From positions 1 through 35,229 of the IMG/VR virus record IMGVR_UViG_3300025313_000074: a stretch of DNA of 35,229 bases. One strand, written 5' to 3'. Under the pieces are notes generated by a model. That model searched no databases, had not been told where the DNA came from, and saw only the letters and a program-made list of their open reading frames with translations. Both the position numbers and the translations under genes were made by a program. How positions within the stretch are numbered: position 1 is the stretch's first letter; each line of letters starts with the position of its first letter. The DNA comes from a virus. Below are positions 21,740 through 31,930 of this stretch, one piece after another.

Positions 21740-24700
21740 ATGGCAGAAGATTTAAGTAGTGGTATATCAAGTCTAGAACAACTAATTAGATTATTATCAG
21801 AAGCTAGGGATACTTTAGATGCCACATCAGCTTCCTGGAAGAATCTAAATGATCTTATTCAAAAGTTGGCAGAGAAATCTGCAACTTTAGCTTCAATAGG
21901 AACTACACTAGGAGGCTTTAAATTAGTTTCCCCACAAGCTATAGAAGATGTAGATAAATTTGTAGCTAGTGTAAACAGAGCTATTAAAGCTATTGAGGAA
22001 GGTTCTAGTAAGATTCAGGCCTTTCCTGGAATCAAGGGTGGATTTAATCCCTTAGCTGTTCAACAAGCCAGAGGAGCAGAAGCTACTAGAGCTGAGGCAG
22101 GATTCACAGGTCTAGAACCAGAAAAAGTAGTTACTCAAGTTCAGACAATTGAGACAGCTATTGCTGATTTAAGAAAACAATTAGAAACTCTTAATATAGC
22201 TCCAGCATCTATAGATAAAATAATCGAGAAAGTAAGACAGATGGGAATAGCTTTTATAGATGTATCCAAGAATGCTAGATTTGGAGAAACATCTGCAAAA
22301 GGAGTTGAGAATCTTCTTTTTACACTGGAAACAGCTGAAGGTCAAACAAAGAAATTTAAACTTGCTATAGATGAAGCTACCCGATCTCTAGCTCAAATGC
22401 AACAAGAAGCCCAAAAACCTCCAGTAGCTAGATTTGCTGAAACTCTGCAAGCGGCTGGAGTTCCTAGACCTGCTAGAAAACAAATAGTAGAAGAAACTTT
22501 TGGTGGAGGTTTAGGATTAAAAGTTACCGATACGTCTACTGTACAAATTAAAAAACTAGAAGATGGAATAATTCAACTGACTACTACTTTGAAAGTGGGA
22601 GAAAGAGGAGCTGCATCCTATACCAGAGTTGTAAATCAGATGGGACAAGTTTTATCATCCCTTCCTCAAAAAATAGAAGCTGCTGGAGCTGCTGGATTCC
22701 AACAAGTATTTGGGGCTACTCCAGAAGTAGGTGAGAGAGTAACTAAAATAATTCAAAAGTATGGATTTGAATTAAATCAATTAAATAGAATTACTACTGA
22801 AGCCTCCACTGGAATCAGAACTATGAACTTCGCTGTTAAAGACGGTGAAGGTGTGTATAGAAACTTAACTATGCATGTAGATAGATTTGGTAATGTACTT
22901 CACGATTCCAGTAGAAGATTTAGAGATTTTGGGTCAGCAATTGTTAGAAATATTAGTGAAAGCTTTAGATGGGCTATAGCTATTACCGCTGTTTATTTGC
23001 CCCTTAGAAAACTTCAAGAAGGTATTGGAATAGCTATTGATAATGAAGCTAAACTAGCTGGTATTGGAGTAGTTCTAGGAAGAAGTCACAAGGAATTATC
23101 AGATGCTTTTGATGCAGCTGCTGGAGCTGCAAAAGCTACAGGAGAAAGTATTAATGGAGTATTAGAGGGCTATACCCAAGCTTTCAGAGCTACTGGTAAT
23201 ATTGGAGATGAAACAGAAAGAGCTACAGTAGCTCAGAAATTATTAATAGATTCTTTAGTTCTTTCTAAGTTATCCTCTCTAGATCAAGCTACTGCTATGG
23301 ATACTTTAGTAGGTGCTCTAAGACAGGCTGGATTAGCTCTTGACGAAGGCCAGCAACTATTAGATAGCTGGGTAGCAGTAACTCGTAGAGCGAATGTAGA
23401 CTTAACTACACTCGCTGAATCATTTGCTATTACATCTACTAGTGCTGAAAACGCTGGAGTTTCCTTCGATGAATTAAATGGTATTATTGCTACCGTAGCA
23501 GAGACTACTACATTATCCGCTACTGAAGCCGGTAATGCAGTCAGAGCGTTTATTTCTGGTTTTCAAACCCAAAAAGCCAGAGATGAATTATCTAAATTCG
23601 GTATCTCCATTGAAGATATAGATGGAAACGTAAAAGACTTTTTAGCAGTAATGCGTGAAATTTCAGAACTTAGAACTTTAGGACTAATTGATTCAGCTCA
23701 ATTAAATAGGATTGGTGAAGCTCTTGGTGGAGGAGCAAGAAGAGGAGCTCAATATGTAGCTTTTATTGAAAACTTAAACAGAGTTCAACAAGTAGCTTCT
23801 ATTTCTGCTAATGCTCAGGGCGAGGCTATGGACGCTCTAGAAATTACAATGGAGACTGTTCAGACAGCAGTTACTCAATTAGGAAATTCATTCCAGGAAT
23901 TAGCCCAAGCTGTAGGTCAAGAGGGAGGAGTTCTTACCGGACTCAAAGCTCTGCTTAACTTATTAACAGAAATTACAGATGCAGCTACCACACTATCCAA
24001 GCTATTAGGCCCAACGGCTCCTCTAGTTGTTGGTGGTGGTGCTTTAGCTGCATACTTAGGCACTAGGGGTAGACTACCTGGAATTCAACAAAGTATATCT
24101 GAAAGAGTAACTCAACAGGCCAGAAATATACTTCCAACAGCTACAGCTAACCAGTATGGAGTGATGATTGGAGGTTCTTTCCAGAGAAGTTTAGCTGCTA
24201 AACTTCCTCTCATTGGTACGTTGATGGGAGAAGCTTTTATAGCTGCTTTAAATATTCAACAGAAAGATTGGGACGGATTAGGAGGTCAAGTAGCTGGAGG
24301 AATTATCGGTGGAATAGTTGGAGGCCCTCTAGGAATTATTATTGGTTCTACAGCTGGTGAAGCTTTCATGAATTTTATATCCCAAAGAAAGGGAGATTTT
24401 GAAAGTCTTATTACTCCATTAGCCCCAGGAGCTCAAATTCCAGGAGCTGAACCAGTAGAAAAAACTCCAGCTGAACTGCTAGCACAAAGACAACAAGAAT
24501 TAATAGACAAAATTCTATTTGAAGCTGGTGGAGCTGCTACAGCTAACATACAAAAATTAGGTTTACAGTTTGAGGAAGTTCTTAGAAAAGCATTTGGAAA
24601 AGATGCCAAGATTGATACAACCAAACTGGATACTGTTAGTACAGCTCTTGAAATCTTACGAAGAAAATTAGAAGCTCTAGAAAGAGCTAATCCAATTCAG

Positions 24701-26710
24701 GCACTAGGATTAGATATAGAAGCAGAAAAAGGAAAAATTAGAGAATTAATAAAAGAAATTGAGGAACTAAAGAACGCACAAGACCTGATAACAGAGGGAA
24801 AGTTATCTCCTGAAATAGAGGCTGGCCCGTTCGGTAAAGAAGTTCTTCAAGTAACTAAACAATACGGAGATTTACTAAATACAGAAATAAAGCAAGCTCA
24901 TAAAGATTTATTTGAGCAATTAAGTAAAGGAAATATTACATCTAAAGAATATACCCAATCTCTTCAAAACCTATCTAGTGGTGGATTGGCTGTAGCTCAA
25001 ATATTTACAGCTGCCAACGATGTGCTAGGAAATACAGAAGAAGCTTTTCTGAAAGTCACTGAAGTAGTGACCACAAGTACTCAAGATCAAATAGATCAAT
25101 TAAACCTATTAACTGGTCAGATAGCTAAATATGAAACTGATCTAGAAGATTTAGATAAAATAACAATAGTCAACAATGAAAATCTAGACGAGCTAGAAAA
25201 ATTAAAGGTAGCTACTAAAGATACCAGCGGAGAATTATTAAGTTTTTCTCAGATAGCTAAAAATCTAGAAGATAGAAAAATATTTATTCAAACAAATCTT
25301 CTAGAAATACAAGATCAACTTTCTGGAACTATTAATGGATTATTTGAACTACAAAGAGCAGCTCAATTAGAACTTCCTAAAGTAACTCAACTAGGTATAG
25401 CTCCGGAAGATTTCGATCTTGTACTCCAAAGAGCTCAAGAAATAGATACTACATTTATTGAGGAAGCTATTAAGAAGGGATTTCTTCCTTCAGACGCTAC
25501 AGCAGAAGAAGTTAAAGACAGTTGGGGAGATATATTTGTTCAAATAGCTGAGGATATATTCAAGAGAATTGGTGGAGTACTACCAGAAAGTTTACAGCAA
25601 GCTATTAAAGAATTAGAATCTGAGGGACAGATAACTCCTAGACCTCAAGCAGGCCCAGCTTTTGGAATCAAAACTATTGATATGACTCAGCAGGCTTTCT
25701 TAGCTGCTTATAATAAACAGTTAGCTTTTCTACAACAGGCCTTTGGAGATCAGGGTTGGAAACCAGACCTACAAACAATGGGTCTAATCTTCAAAGATGG
25801 AACAGATGTTCTTCACTTAGATAACTTGGTAATGCAATTAGCTATGCAAGAGCTAATTGATGTAAATAGAAAACAACTGGAAGGTGTATTTAATCTACCA
25901 GCTGATTCTAGTTTCTTTGTTCCATTCCAAGGATACAAACTAGGATTTGATCAAGGAACTGGTATGGGCGCAGCCGCAACCGGATTACAGGATGCTGGAA
26001 ATAAATTATTAGATGCCGCCAATGCACTAAAAGAAGCAGCTAGAGAAAGGTTACTGGAAAGGGAAGCCAGATTTGAAAGTCAAGATGACAGATTAAGACA
26101 AGAAAGCTTGAGGCAACCTACAGTAGAAAATAGGGAGAGATTGCTGGAAAGAGAATCTAGATTTGCAAGACAAGACGATAGATCGTTCGATAGAGAAACA
26201 CTAAGAAGATTACAAGAATCTTTTAAGCCACAACTAGAAGAGCGAAAGCCTGTTCAAACTCTAGCCGATCCTGCATTTTCTGAATTAATTCTAAAACTTG
26301 CTATAGCTATCGATAATCTAGCTTTGAAGTTCCAACCAGTTATCGGAGAGAGAGATAAAGTTCTCGGTATTCAAGTTCCGGAAAGAAAAACGGGAGAACA
26401 AACCTTCTTTGATAGACTATTACAGCTGATGCCAGCTTTACTTGCTCCGCAGCCTTTAGGTACTCCAACTGGAGGAGTCGGCGGAGGAGTTAATGTTTTA
26501 GATAACTTAAATAGTATATTAAGTATACTTCAACAAAAGGTTCAAACTCTTAGTGGATTTTCTACTAATCTAAAAATAGAATCTAGAAGTACTACTACTT
26601 TAGTTGTAGATGGTAGAACTCTAGCTCAGGTAATTAAACCTTATTTGTATAGTGATCTTATCCGATTCGAAGATACGAGCAATAACATCACCCGGACTAT
26701 TGTTGTGTAA
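21740..26710 (+). CDS. Tail tape measure protein
   Basis: 1656 residues, by far the largest gene after chaperones, as expected for the tape measure. The N-terminal 400 residues are helical. A TP901-type minor-tail region follows (about 405-640), with ITAVYLPLRKLQEGIGIAID, LVGALRQAGLALDEGQQLLD, ENAGVSFDELNGIIATVAET and GNAVRAFISGFQTQKARDEL. Hydrophobic Gly-rich segments at about 756-774 and 850-875 may insert into the host membrane during DNA entry. Near residues 1435-1480 a motif RERLLERE-(A/S)-RF--QDDR occurs twice. By the known 0.15 nm per residue relation the tail would be roughly 250 nm long. No lytic-transglycosylase or peptidase motif was recognised. Confidence 0.9.
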   Translation: MAEDLSSGISSLEQLIRLLSEARDTLDATSASWKNLNDLIQKLAEKSATLASIGTTLGGFKLVSPQAIEDVDKFVASVNRAIKAIEEGSSKIQAFPGIKGGFNPLAVQQARGAEATRAEAGFTGLEPEKVVTQVQTIETAIADLRKQLETLNIAPASIDKIIEKVRQMGIAFIDVSKNARFGETSAKGVENLLFTLETAEGQTKKFKLAIDEATRSLAQMQQEAQKPPVARFAETLQAAGVPRPARKQIVEETFGGGLGLKVTDTSTVQIKKLEDGIIQLTTTLKVGERGAASYTRVVNQMGQVLSSLPQKIEAAGAAGFQQVFGATPEVGERVTKIIQKYGFELNQLNRITTEASTGIRTMNFAVKDGEGVYRNLTMHVDRFGNVLHDSSRRFRDFGSAIVRNISESFRWAIAITAVYLPLRKLQEGIGIAIDNEAKLAGIGVVLGRSHKELSDAFDAAAGAAKATGESINGVLEGYTQAFRATGNIGDETERATVAQKLLIDSLVLSKLSSLDQATAMDTLVGALRQAGLALDEGQQLLDSWVAVTRRANVDLTTLAESFAITSTSAENAGVSFDELNGIIATVAETTTLSATEAGNAVRAFISGFQTQKARDELSKFGISIEDIDGNVKDFLAVMREISELRTLGLIDSAQLNRIGEALGGGARRGAQYVAFIENLNRVQQVASISANAQGEAMDALEITMETVQTAVTQLGNSFQELAQAVGQEGGVLTGLKALLNLLTEITDAATTLSKLLGPTAPLVVGGGALAAYLGTRGRLPGIQQSISERVTQQARNILPTATANQYGVMIGGSFQRSLAAKLPLIGTLMGEAFIAALNIQQKDWDGLGGQVAGGIIGGIVGGPLGIIIGSTAGEAFMNFISQRKGDFESLITPLAPGAQIPGAEPVEKTPAELLAQRQQELIDKILFEAGGAATANIQKLGLQFEEVLRKAFGKDAKIDTTKLDTVSTALEILRRKLEALERANPIQALGLDIEAEKGKIRELIKEIEELKNAQDLITEGKLSPEIEAGPFGKEVLQVTKQYGDLLNTEIKQAHKDLFEQLSKGNITSKEYTQSLQNLSSGGLAVAQIFTAANDVLGNTEEAFLKVTEVVTTSTQDQIDQLNLLTGQIAKYETDLEDLDKITIVNNENLDELEKLKVATKDTSGELLSFSQIAKNLEDRKIFIQTNLLEIQDQLSGTINGLFELQRAAQLELPKVTQLGIAPEDFDLVLQRAQEIDTTFIEEAIKKGFLPSDATAEEVKDSWGDIFVQIAEDIFKRIGGVLPESLQQAIKELESEGQITPRPQAGPAFGIKTIDMTQQAFLAAYNKQLAFLQQAFGDQGWKPDLQTMGLIFKDGTDVLHLDNLVMQLAMQELIDVNRKQLEGVFNLPADSSFFVPFQGYKLGFDQGTGMGAAATGLQDAGNKLLDAANALKEAARERLLEREARFESQDDRLRQESLRQPTVENRERLLERESRFARQDDRSFDRETLRRLQESFKPQLEERKPVQTLADPAFSELILKLAIAIDNLALKFQPVIGERDKVLGIQVPERKTGEQTFFDRLLQLMPALLAPQPLGTPTGGVGGGVNVLDNLNSILSILQQKVQTLSGFSTNLKIESRSTTTLVVDGRTLAQVIKPYLYSDLIRFEDTSNNITRTIVV

Positions 26711-26726
26711 CATGGAGATATAAATT

Positions 26727-27086
26727 ATGCCTTGGACTTATGCTGGAGTGAGAATTTTCACTCAATCTTATGTATCAGATAAAGATCAAATAATTGCTAG
26801 ATTGAATCCTCTAGGAGGAGGAACTATTTTGCATTATTTTGGTGATGATGATTTTATTCTTAAAATAAATGCTTATGTAGTTGGTAATACAGATTTACTT
26901 AACCTGGTTAGTTTAACCACATCTGGAGTAGGATTTCCTTTATCAACTCCGTATGGAACTGCTGGAGATTGGTCACTTAAACATATTACATCTAACTTGC
27001 AGAGTACAACTTGTCAAACTCTACGAACTGACTTACCAGAAGATTCTCCAGTATATATCGTAGATTTAGAGTTATACGATGAGTAA
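26727..27086 (+). CDS. Distal tail protein candidate (small)
   Basis: 119 residues directly after the tape measure. WTYAGVRIFTQSYVSDKDQI, HYFGDDDFILKINAYVVGNT, FPLSTPYGTAGDWSLKHITS and DSPVYIVDLELYD form a short beta-rich protein. Its position between tape measure and hub suggests a distal-tail or adaptor role, joining the last tube ring to the hub, although classical Dit proteins are longer. The ribosome site is GGAGA at 26713-26717. A LysM-like or tail-tip linker is an alternative, but the sequence is too short to decide. Confidence 0.5.
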   Translation: MPWTYAGVRIFTQSYVSDKDQIIARLNPLGGGTILHYFGDDDFILKINAYVVGNTDLLNLVSLTTSGVGFPLSTPYGTAGDWSLKHITSNLQSTTCQTLRTDLPEDSPVYIVDLELYDE

Positions 27087-27093
27087 GAATTAA

Positions 27094-28125
27094 ATGGGAA
27101 AAAACTTATATGCAAGCGTTACTGGAATTAGTGATCCTTTAGCTATTACTGTAAGTACTAGCCACTCTGCCAGCACAGCTTCAGCTACTATTCAATGTAT
27201 AAATCCAACCGTTTCTATAGGAGATTTAATTACTATAGATTTAGGATATACTACAAGTCATGGACAAATATTTAAAGGATATATAAAAAATATAGTTAGA
27301 CAAGTTCCAGATAATATTTATACAGTCATGGCTAAAGATGTTTTAATTCGAGCAGTAGATTTCTTTATTGTTCCTACAAATCCAGATGAAGGGTATTCAC
27401 AATCTAATATCACAGCAGAGGATTTGATAGAAGATATCCTAAATATGGCAGGATTAACTAGCTATAGTGGAGATAACTCAGCATTTACTTTTGCTACCAA
27501 AAGTGGTAACAAAGTAGAAGTTAAACTAACTTCAGCTTATGATTTTTGTAAACTAATAGCAGATTTATTAGCTTGGCAAGTGTGGGCAGATGAAAATGGT
27601 ACTGTTCACTTCAAAAACAGAAAACCTAGAATCATGGATGGAACTTCTGGTCAAGTTGGTGATCCTCCCGGAGGAGTACCAGATTCTCCAGTAGCTACTA
27701 TTACTGATAGTAATATTTTTGATTTTATCTATACAGAGTCCGAGAGAGATTTAAGAAACAGAGTTGTAGTTCACGGAGCTGAAGGAGTCTACGCAGAATC
27801 TAAATCAGGAACTTCTTATAATCCAGTTACAGATGCTATGGAACAAATTCTACCTGTTGGATATTATAAATCTATGGCTTTAGTTAGTCCAATTATTGAT
27901 AGTGACTCTATGGCTGAAGCAGCTACAGATTATAACTTAGATATGTATAATAGATTAACCGTATCTATTCAAGCTCAAGTAGAGGGAAGTCATTTGTATC
28001 TAGCTAGAAAAACATTAACAGTAAATGAGATAATCACTGGAATCAATAGAGATTTTTATGTTTTTTTATCGGAACATGCCTGGAGTAAGAATGGATATAC
28101 CTGTAATCTGGAGTTAAGGATTTAA
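27094..28125 (+). CDS. Tail hub protein 1 (baseplate hub, gp27/gpD-like)
   Basis: 343 residues. The beta-rich opening SVTGISDPLAITVSTSHSAS, SIGDLITIDLGYTTSHGQIF and KGYIKNIVRQVPDNIYTVMA is characteristic of hub proteins, where the protein lists a vector field then its coupling to a second barrel. It is followed by ITAEDLIEDILNMAGLTSYS and the typical SAYDFCKLIADLLAWQVWAD-ENGTVHFKNR segment. ESERDLRNRVVVHGAEGVYA leads to the last barrel, with a helix and strand end. The fold supports a trimeric ring at the tail tip. Its TAA overlaps the next ATG. No lysozyme or peptidase domain is seen. Confidence 0.7.
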   Translation: MGKNLYASVTGISDPLAITVSTSHSASTASATIQCINPTVSIGDLITIDLGYTTSHGQIFKGYIKNIVRQVPDNIYTVMAKDVLIRAVDFFIVPTNPDEGYSQSNITAEDLIEDILNMAGLTSYSGDNSAFTFATKSGNKVEVKLTSAYDFCKLIADLLAWQVWADENGTVHFKNRKPRIMDGTSGQVGDPPGGVPDSPVATITDSNIFDFIYTESERDLRNRVVVHGAEGVYAESKSGTSYNPVTDAMEQILPVGYYKSMALVSPIIDSDSMAEAATDYNLDMYNRLTVSIQAQVEGSHLYLARKTLTVNEIITGINRDFYVFLSEHAWSKNGYTCNLELRI

Positions 28126-31100
28126 TGAGATTAATTGAAAATGTTACTGTAGAATTAAACAGTAGTGACATTACTTCCTGGATAATTGAATATACTAGGA
28201 CTCAGCAGATCTGCTCTGGTGTGGGTACTTTACAATTAATTGTACCAACATCTAGTGGATTAGATTTTGATCCTTGGGATATCATAGAGATTTATGAATA
28301 TGGAGATAAAGTAGGTAAATTCTATGTATCCGAATCTAAAGAGTCTCCTAAAGGAGGAATATTAGTAGTTGGAGCTGATGATGGTTCTAAACTAATTACT
28401 GATTATTTTCTAACAGAAACTTATCAATCTGATATATTAACTTATTCTAGATATTGGATACAAAGAATTTTAGATGAAGCTACAGTAAATTATCAGTTTA
28501 CTGTAGGAGATGATCAGGGAGGGCCAGTAAATCCTAACACATCTTTTGGATTGGACTCAGCCTACAATCTAATTCAAGGTTTACTTCAACAAAGTGGATG
28601 GTATTTATACTTCAATCCAGATGGTATAGCAATTATAGGAAGGATTGATAAAAATTTAAGTGATCCAGATCATATAATTAGTGATTCTGATATATTAACT
28701 TTAGAAAGAGAACGAGATGATGCCAGATTAAGAAACAGAGCAGTAGTTTGGGGAAATGCTAATCCCTTGATTGGAGAACAAGTTTTTGTAGATATTACTC
28801 TTCCCTCTCCTTGGCAGATAGATAGTAAGGACGAAAGAACTGTAGTTTTAGCTAATAGCTCTATATATAGTAATGCTGTTGGTGTTGATTTAGCTCGGAA
28901 GTTATTGCATGAATTTGAGGATATAAAAGATGAGAAAGTAATTCTAACCGCCTGTGATAAAAACTTTAAGATCGGGGATGTAATCAGAGTAAATTCAAAT
29001 TACTGGACTGGATCAGGATTGTTAACAACTCTAGAAGCTTCTATGAGTGAAAATGGTCTTGTTCATACACTAACTATTAATGAAAAGTGTCCTCGATTGT
29101 TTGCTTATTTTGGTCTACCTCTTATACCTGTATCTGGATTTTATGTATATGTTGGTACTGAAGCCAATGGAGTCTGGAAAAAATATACCGAAGGAAATAC
29201 TTGGTATGATACTAGCTCTGGTTTAGATACTGACTTAAACATTATAGATTTATTTATTAAAGACGATATTCATGCCTGTGTAACTTCTAATGGATTTCTA
29301 TACACCAAAACTTCTGATGCAGCTCCGTGGTCTAAATACGATCATCCAGATTTAAGAGATAGAGACGGGGTTTCCTACATAGCCTCAGGAATTTTAGCAA
29401 AAGCCTGTTCTATTAATGATATAGGAAATATAGTAGCAGGATACGATACAGTAACTTTATCTGGAGAAATTCAGCCAATTCCAATTGGTAGATCTTGGGT
29501 ATTAGAAGTTTCCCCTAATCACAATCTAGTAAAGGCAGAGCAGGTAGCAGTAAGCGGAATCTTTGGATATATTACTAATTTAGGTATTACAGACATAGAA
29601 TCTACCGGAGAATATAATATAGTTTCCGTATCCGGAGTAGCTCAATCTGGATATGTAATGGAAGCCATTACTTGGTATAGGCGATATGGATTAGGCCATA
29701 GAGATATACAGGCTTGGAATGCATCATACGCAGATTATGGAGATGTACCTCATGCGCACCACGGAGCATTACCAGCTGATAGTAATCAAATAACTATGGG
29801 GGCCGGTAGAGGCTATATCCCTACGATAATGATTTCAGCCTTAGGAAGTGAATATATGAGTCAACCTGTAGTAGACTCTGAAAATCTAGATTATTGGGTT
29901 GTGTCTAGAAATGCAATTTTTAAATTATCTCCAAGTACTGTAACTTCTACGGCATGGGGGTTTACTCCAATACCAGTTGATTGGCCCTTAAATGATTATC
30001 CATATGATGACGGTCATCCTCCAGCGATATTCTTGCATAGAAAAGATAGTAATACTTTTAATATAATCCTTATTTTTTCAATCCAAACCGAAGAACCAGT
30101 TAGTGTTCCTTATCCAGGCCACTATATGCAAGCGTACAGATTACTTCATTATGATTGGGATATAGGTGATTCTACTCCAACTAAAAGAAATGAAGTAGAT
30201 ATAATGGAATACGACGCTTTTAATGATAGTATTAACTTTTATGGTGCTGGTTTAATTGACGATGAAATTATAATGTGCTACAGGTTTGGTGCAGAAAGAA
30301 TAGTTACAACATATGATATAACCACTCATTTTACCAATGATGTAGTTTGGCACACTGATGGAGAACATGCTCAAGATAATAACCCTGATTGGGAAAACTC
30401 ATATGGAGTAGAGATGGTATCTACAGGAGATGAAATATTATTTTTCACTATTCTAAAAGCAGGATCAGATAAGAAATATTGGCCCCCTGTAATCATCGGA
30501 GATATAGGAACTTGGGCAACTCAAAAAATATCTATATACTATCAATATGTTTCTCTTGATAGATATGGAATCCTGGATACTGGATATGTTAAATTAACTG
30601 AAAAGAATGAAACTGATAATAACTACTGGAATTTTAGTTTTAGTACACCACCAACTGTTGGTTACTGTGTAGATACTTTATTAGATGATGCTTATTATGC
30701 TATTAGATGGGGAATATCCAGTACAACTAGAGTATTCTATCCAGGCGATGGTGGTAAAAGCTATTACTATCAAATGATACTCAAAATACCTGGTGGAAAT
30801 AAGATAGATTTTAGAGAGTTAGGGCCTTATACATCTGCTAATCCTCCACCATATCTTAAAAGTGAGAATGGAGATTCGATGTGGGATTTCGATGTAGGTG
30901 GTGTTAGTTTTGTGGCATATGGAACAATTTCTAAATTCTATGGCCCTTATTTTGTGGCCGCTAAATATTATGGCTTCGGAGATAATTTCTATACGGTTAG
31001 AAGCCATACCTGGAATCAAGTTTCCAGTACTATTAATACAGAGGATTCAATGTATTCTCCCACTAATGATCCTACAAATGGAGATGATTTGTTAAATGGT

Positions 31101-31922
31101 ATGGTTTCAGCTAGTAGTTTAGATGCAAGCAATAATATTATTACCACAGCTCATAATGATTTAACTTCTATAATAGCTTTAACTGATACTGACGGTCATT
31201 CTCTTTTCTCTACTTTTGGATTAACGCAAGGATTCGGGTATTCCAGTAGTAGTAGCAGCTTTAGATTATATATTCCTGGGGAATGGATATATAACAGTCT
31301 AGGAAATGGCGGAGATATTCTTAAACATACAACTATATCCGTCCCTATCGGTGGAATAACAGCCAGTGATCTATCTGAAATCCAAAGTTGGGGTAACTTC
31401 GAGCTGATCCTGGAAACTCCAGCTCCAGCCAAGGTAGAGATATCCAAAGGTTCGCCAACACTAGTCTATACAATACCCTCTGGAATTCCTCCAAATTGGG
31501 AAGATTCTTTCTTCGCCGCTACTACTTCTAATGGATATGGAACTTTCTATTCCCATGTTAATAAATTTCCAACTTTTGATGCTAGAGTAGTAGATTTACT
31601 TGATCCCGCCGCTTTTCCTGTAGCTAGTGGAGTATTCGATCCTGACGATTTCCAGAGATTCAATACTTTTGCTACTCCTAACGGATGGGCATTTAGTAAT
31701 TATCAATTCAGTTCTAACTGGACATATATAGCCAGTGGATTAATAACTTTCATAGAATCCAGTAATTACACTCCGTATAATCCATATTTATTCTACAGTA
31801 CTAGCGGAGTAGTTACAAAAAGATTTATGCAAAAGAATCCTATATCTAGTGTTTGGCAAGATTTTACAACTACACTACCTGATTCAGAAATTACAATAAT
31901 TAGATGTGATGACCAATTTTAG
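28125..31922 (+). CDS. Tail hub protein 2 with long adhesin-like C-terminal extension
   Basis: 1265 residues. The N-terminal about 310 residues repeat the hub architecture of the previous gene: a barrel with GKFYVSESKESPKGGILVVG, then the LDSAYNLIQGLLQQSGWYLY-FNPDGIAIIGR block and ERDDARLRNRAVVWGNANPL. After that comes a beta-propeller-like region from about residue 335 (YVYVGTEANGVWKKYTEGNT; NIIDLFIKDDIHACVTSNGF; SENLDYWVVSRNAIFKL) and then about 600 residues of aromatic, strand-rich sequence without recognisable motifs. The likely role is a central tip protein whose extension recognises or degrades a surface polymer. No catalytic site could be identified. Translation is coupled to hub 1 by a TAATG overlap. 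Confidence 0.65.
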   Translation: MRLIENVTVELNSSDITSWIIEYTRTQQICSGVGTLQLIVPTSSGLDFDPWDIIEIYEYGDKVGKFYVSESKESPKGGILVVGADDGSKLITDYFLTETYQSDILTYSRYWIQRILDEATVNYQFTVGDDQGGPVNPNTSFGLDSAYNLIQGLLQQSGWYLYFNPDGIAIIGRIDKNLSDPDHIISDSDILTLERERDDARLRNRAVVWGNANPLIGEQVFVDITLPSPWQIDSKDERTVVLANSSIYSNAVGVDLARKLLHEFEDIKDEKVILTACDKNFKIGDVIRVNSNYWTGSGLLTTLEASMSENGLVHTLTINEKCPRLFAYFGLPLIPVSGFYVYVGTEANGVWKKYTEGNTWYDTSSGLDTDLNIIDLFIKDDIHACVTSNGFLYTKTSDAAPWSKYDHPDLRDRDGVSYIASGILAKACSINDIGNIVAGYDTVTLSGEIQPIPIGRSWVLEVSPNHNLVKAEQVAVSGIFGYITNLGITDIESTGEYNIVSVSGVAQSGYVMEAITWYRRYGLGHRDIQAWNASYADYGDVPHAHHGALPADSNQITMGAGRGYIPTIMISALGSEYMSQPVVDSENLDYWVVSRNAIFKLSPSTVTSTAWGFTPIPVDWPLNDYPYDDGHPPAIFLHRKDSNTFNIILIFSIQTEEPVSVPYPGHYMQAYRLLHYDWDIGDSTPTKRNEVDIMEYDAFNDSINFYGAGLIDDEIIMCYRFGAERIVTTYDITTHFTNDVVWHTDGEHAQDNNPDWENSYGVEMVSTGDEILFFTILKAGSDKKYWPPVIIGDIGTWATQKISIYYQYVSLDRYGILDTGYVKLTEKNETDNNYWNFSFSTPPTVGYCVDTLLDDAYYAIRWGISSTTRVFYPGDGGKSYYYQMILKIPGGNKIDFRELGPYTSANPPPYLKSENGDSMWDFDVGGVSFVAYGTISKFYGPYFVAAKYYGFGDNFYTVRSHTWNQVSSTINTEDSMYSPTNDPTNGDDLLNGMVSASSLDASNNIITTAHNDLTSIIALTDTDGHSLFSTFGLTQGFGYSSSSSSFRLYIPGEWIYNSLGNGGDILKHTTISVPIGGITASDLSEIQSWGNFELILETPAPAKVEISKGSPTLVYTIPSGIPPNWEDSFFAATTSNGYGTFYSHVNKFPTFDARVVDLLDPAAFPVASGVFDPDDFQRFNTFATPNGWAFSNYQFSSNWTYIASGLITFIESSNYTPYNPYLFYSTSGVVTKRFMQKNPISSVWQDFTTTLPDSEITIIRCDDQF

Positions 31923-31930
31923 GAGATATA

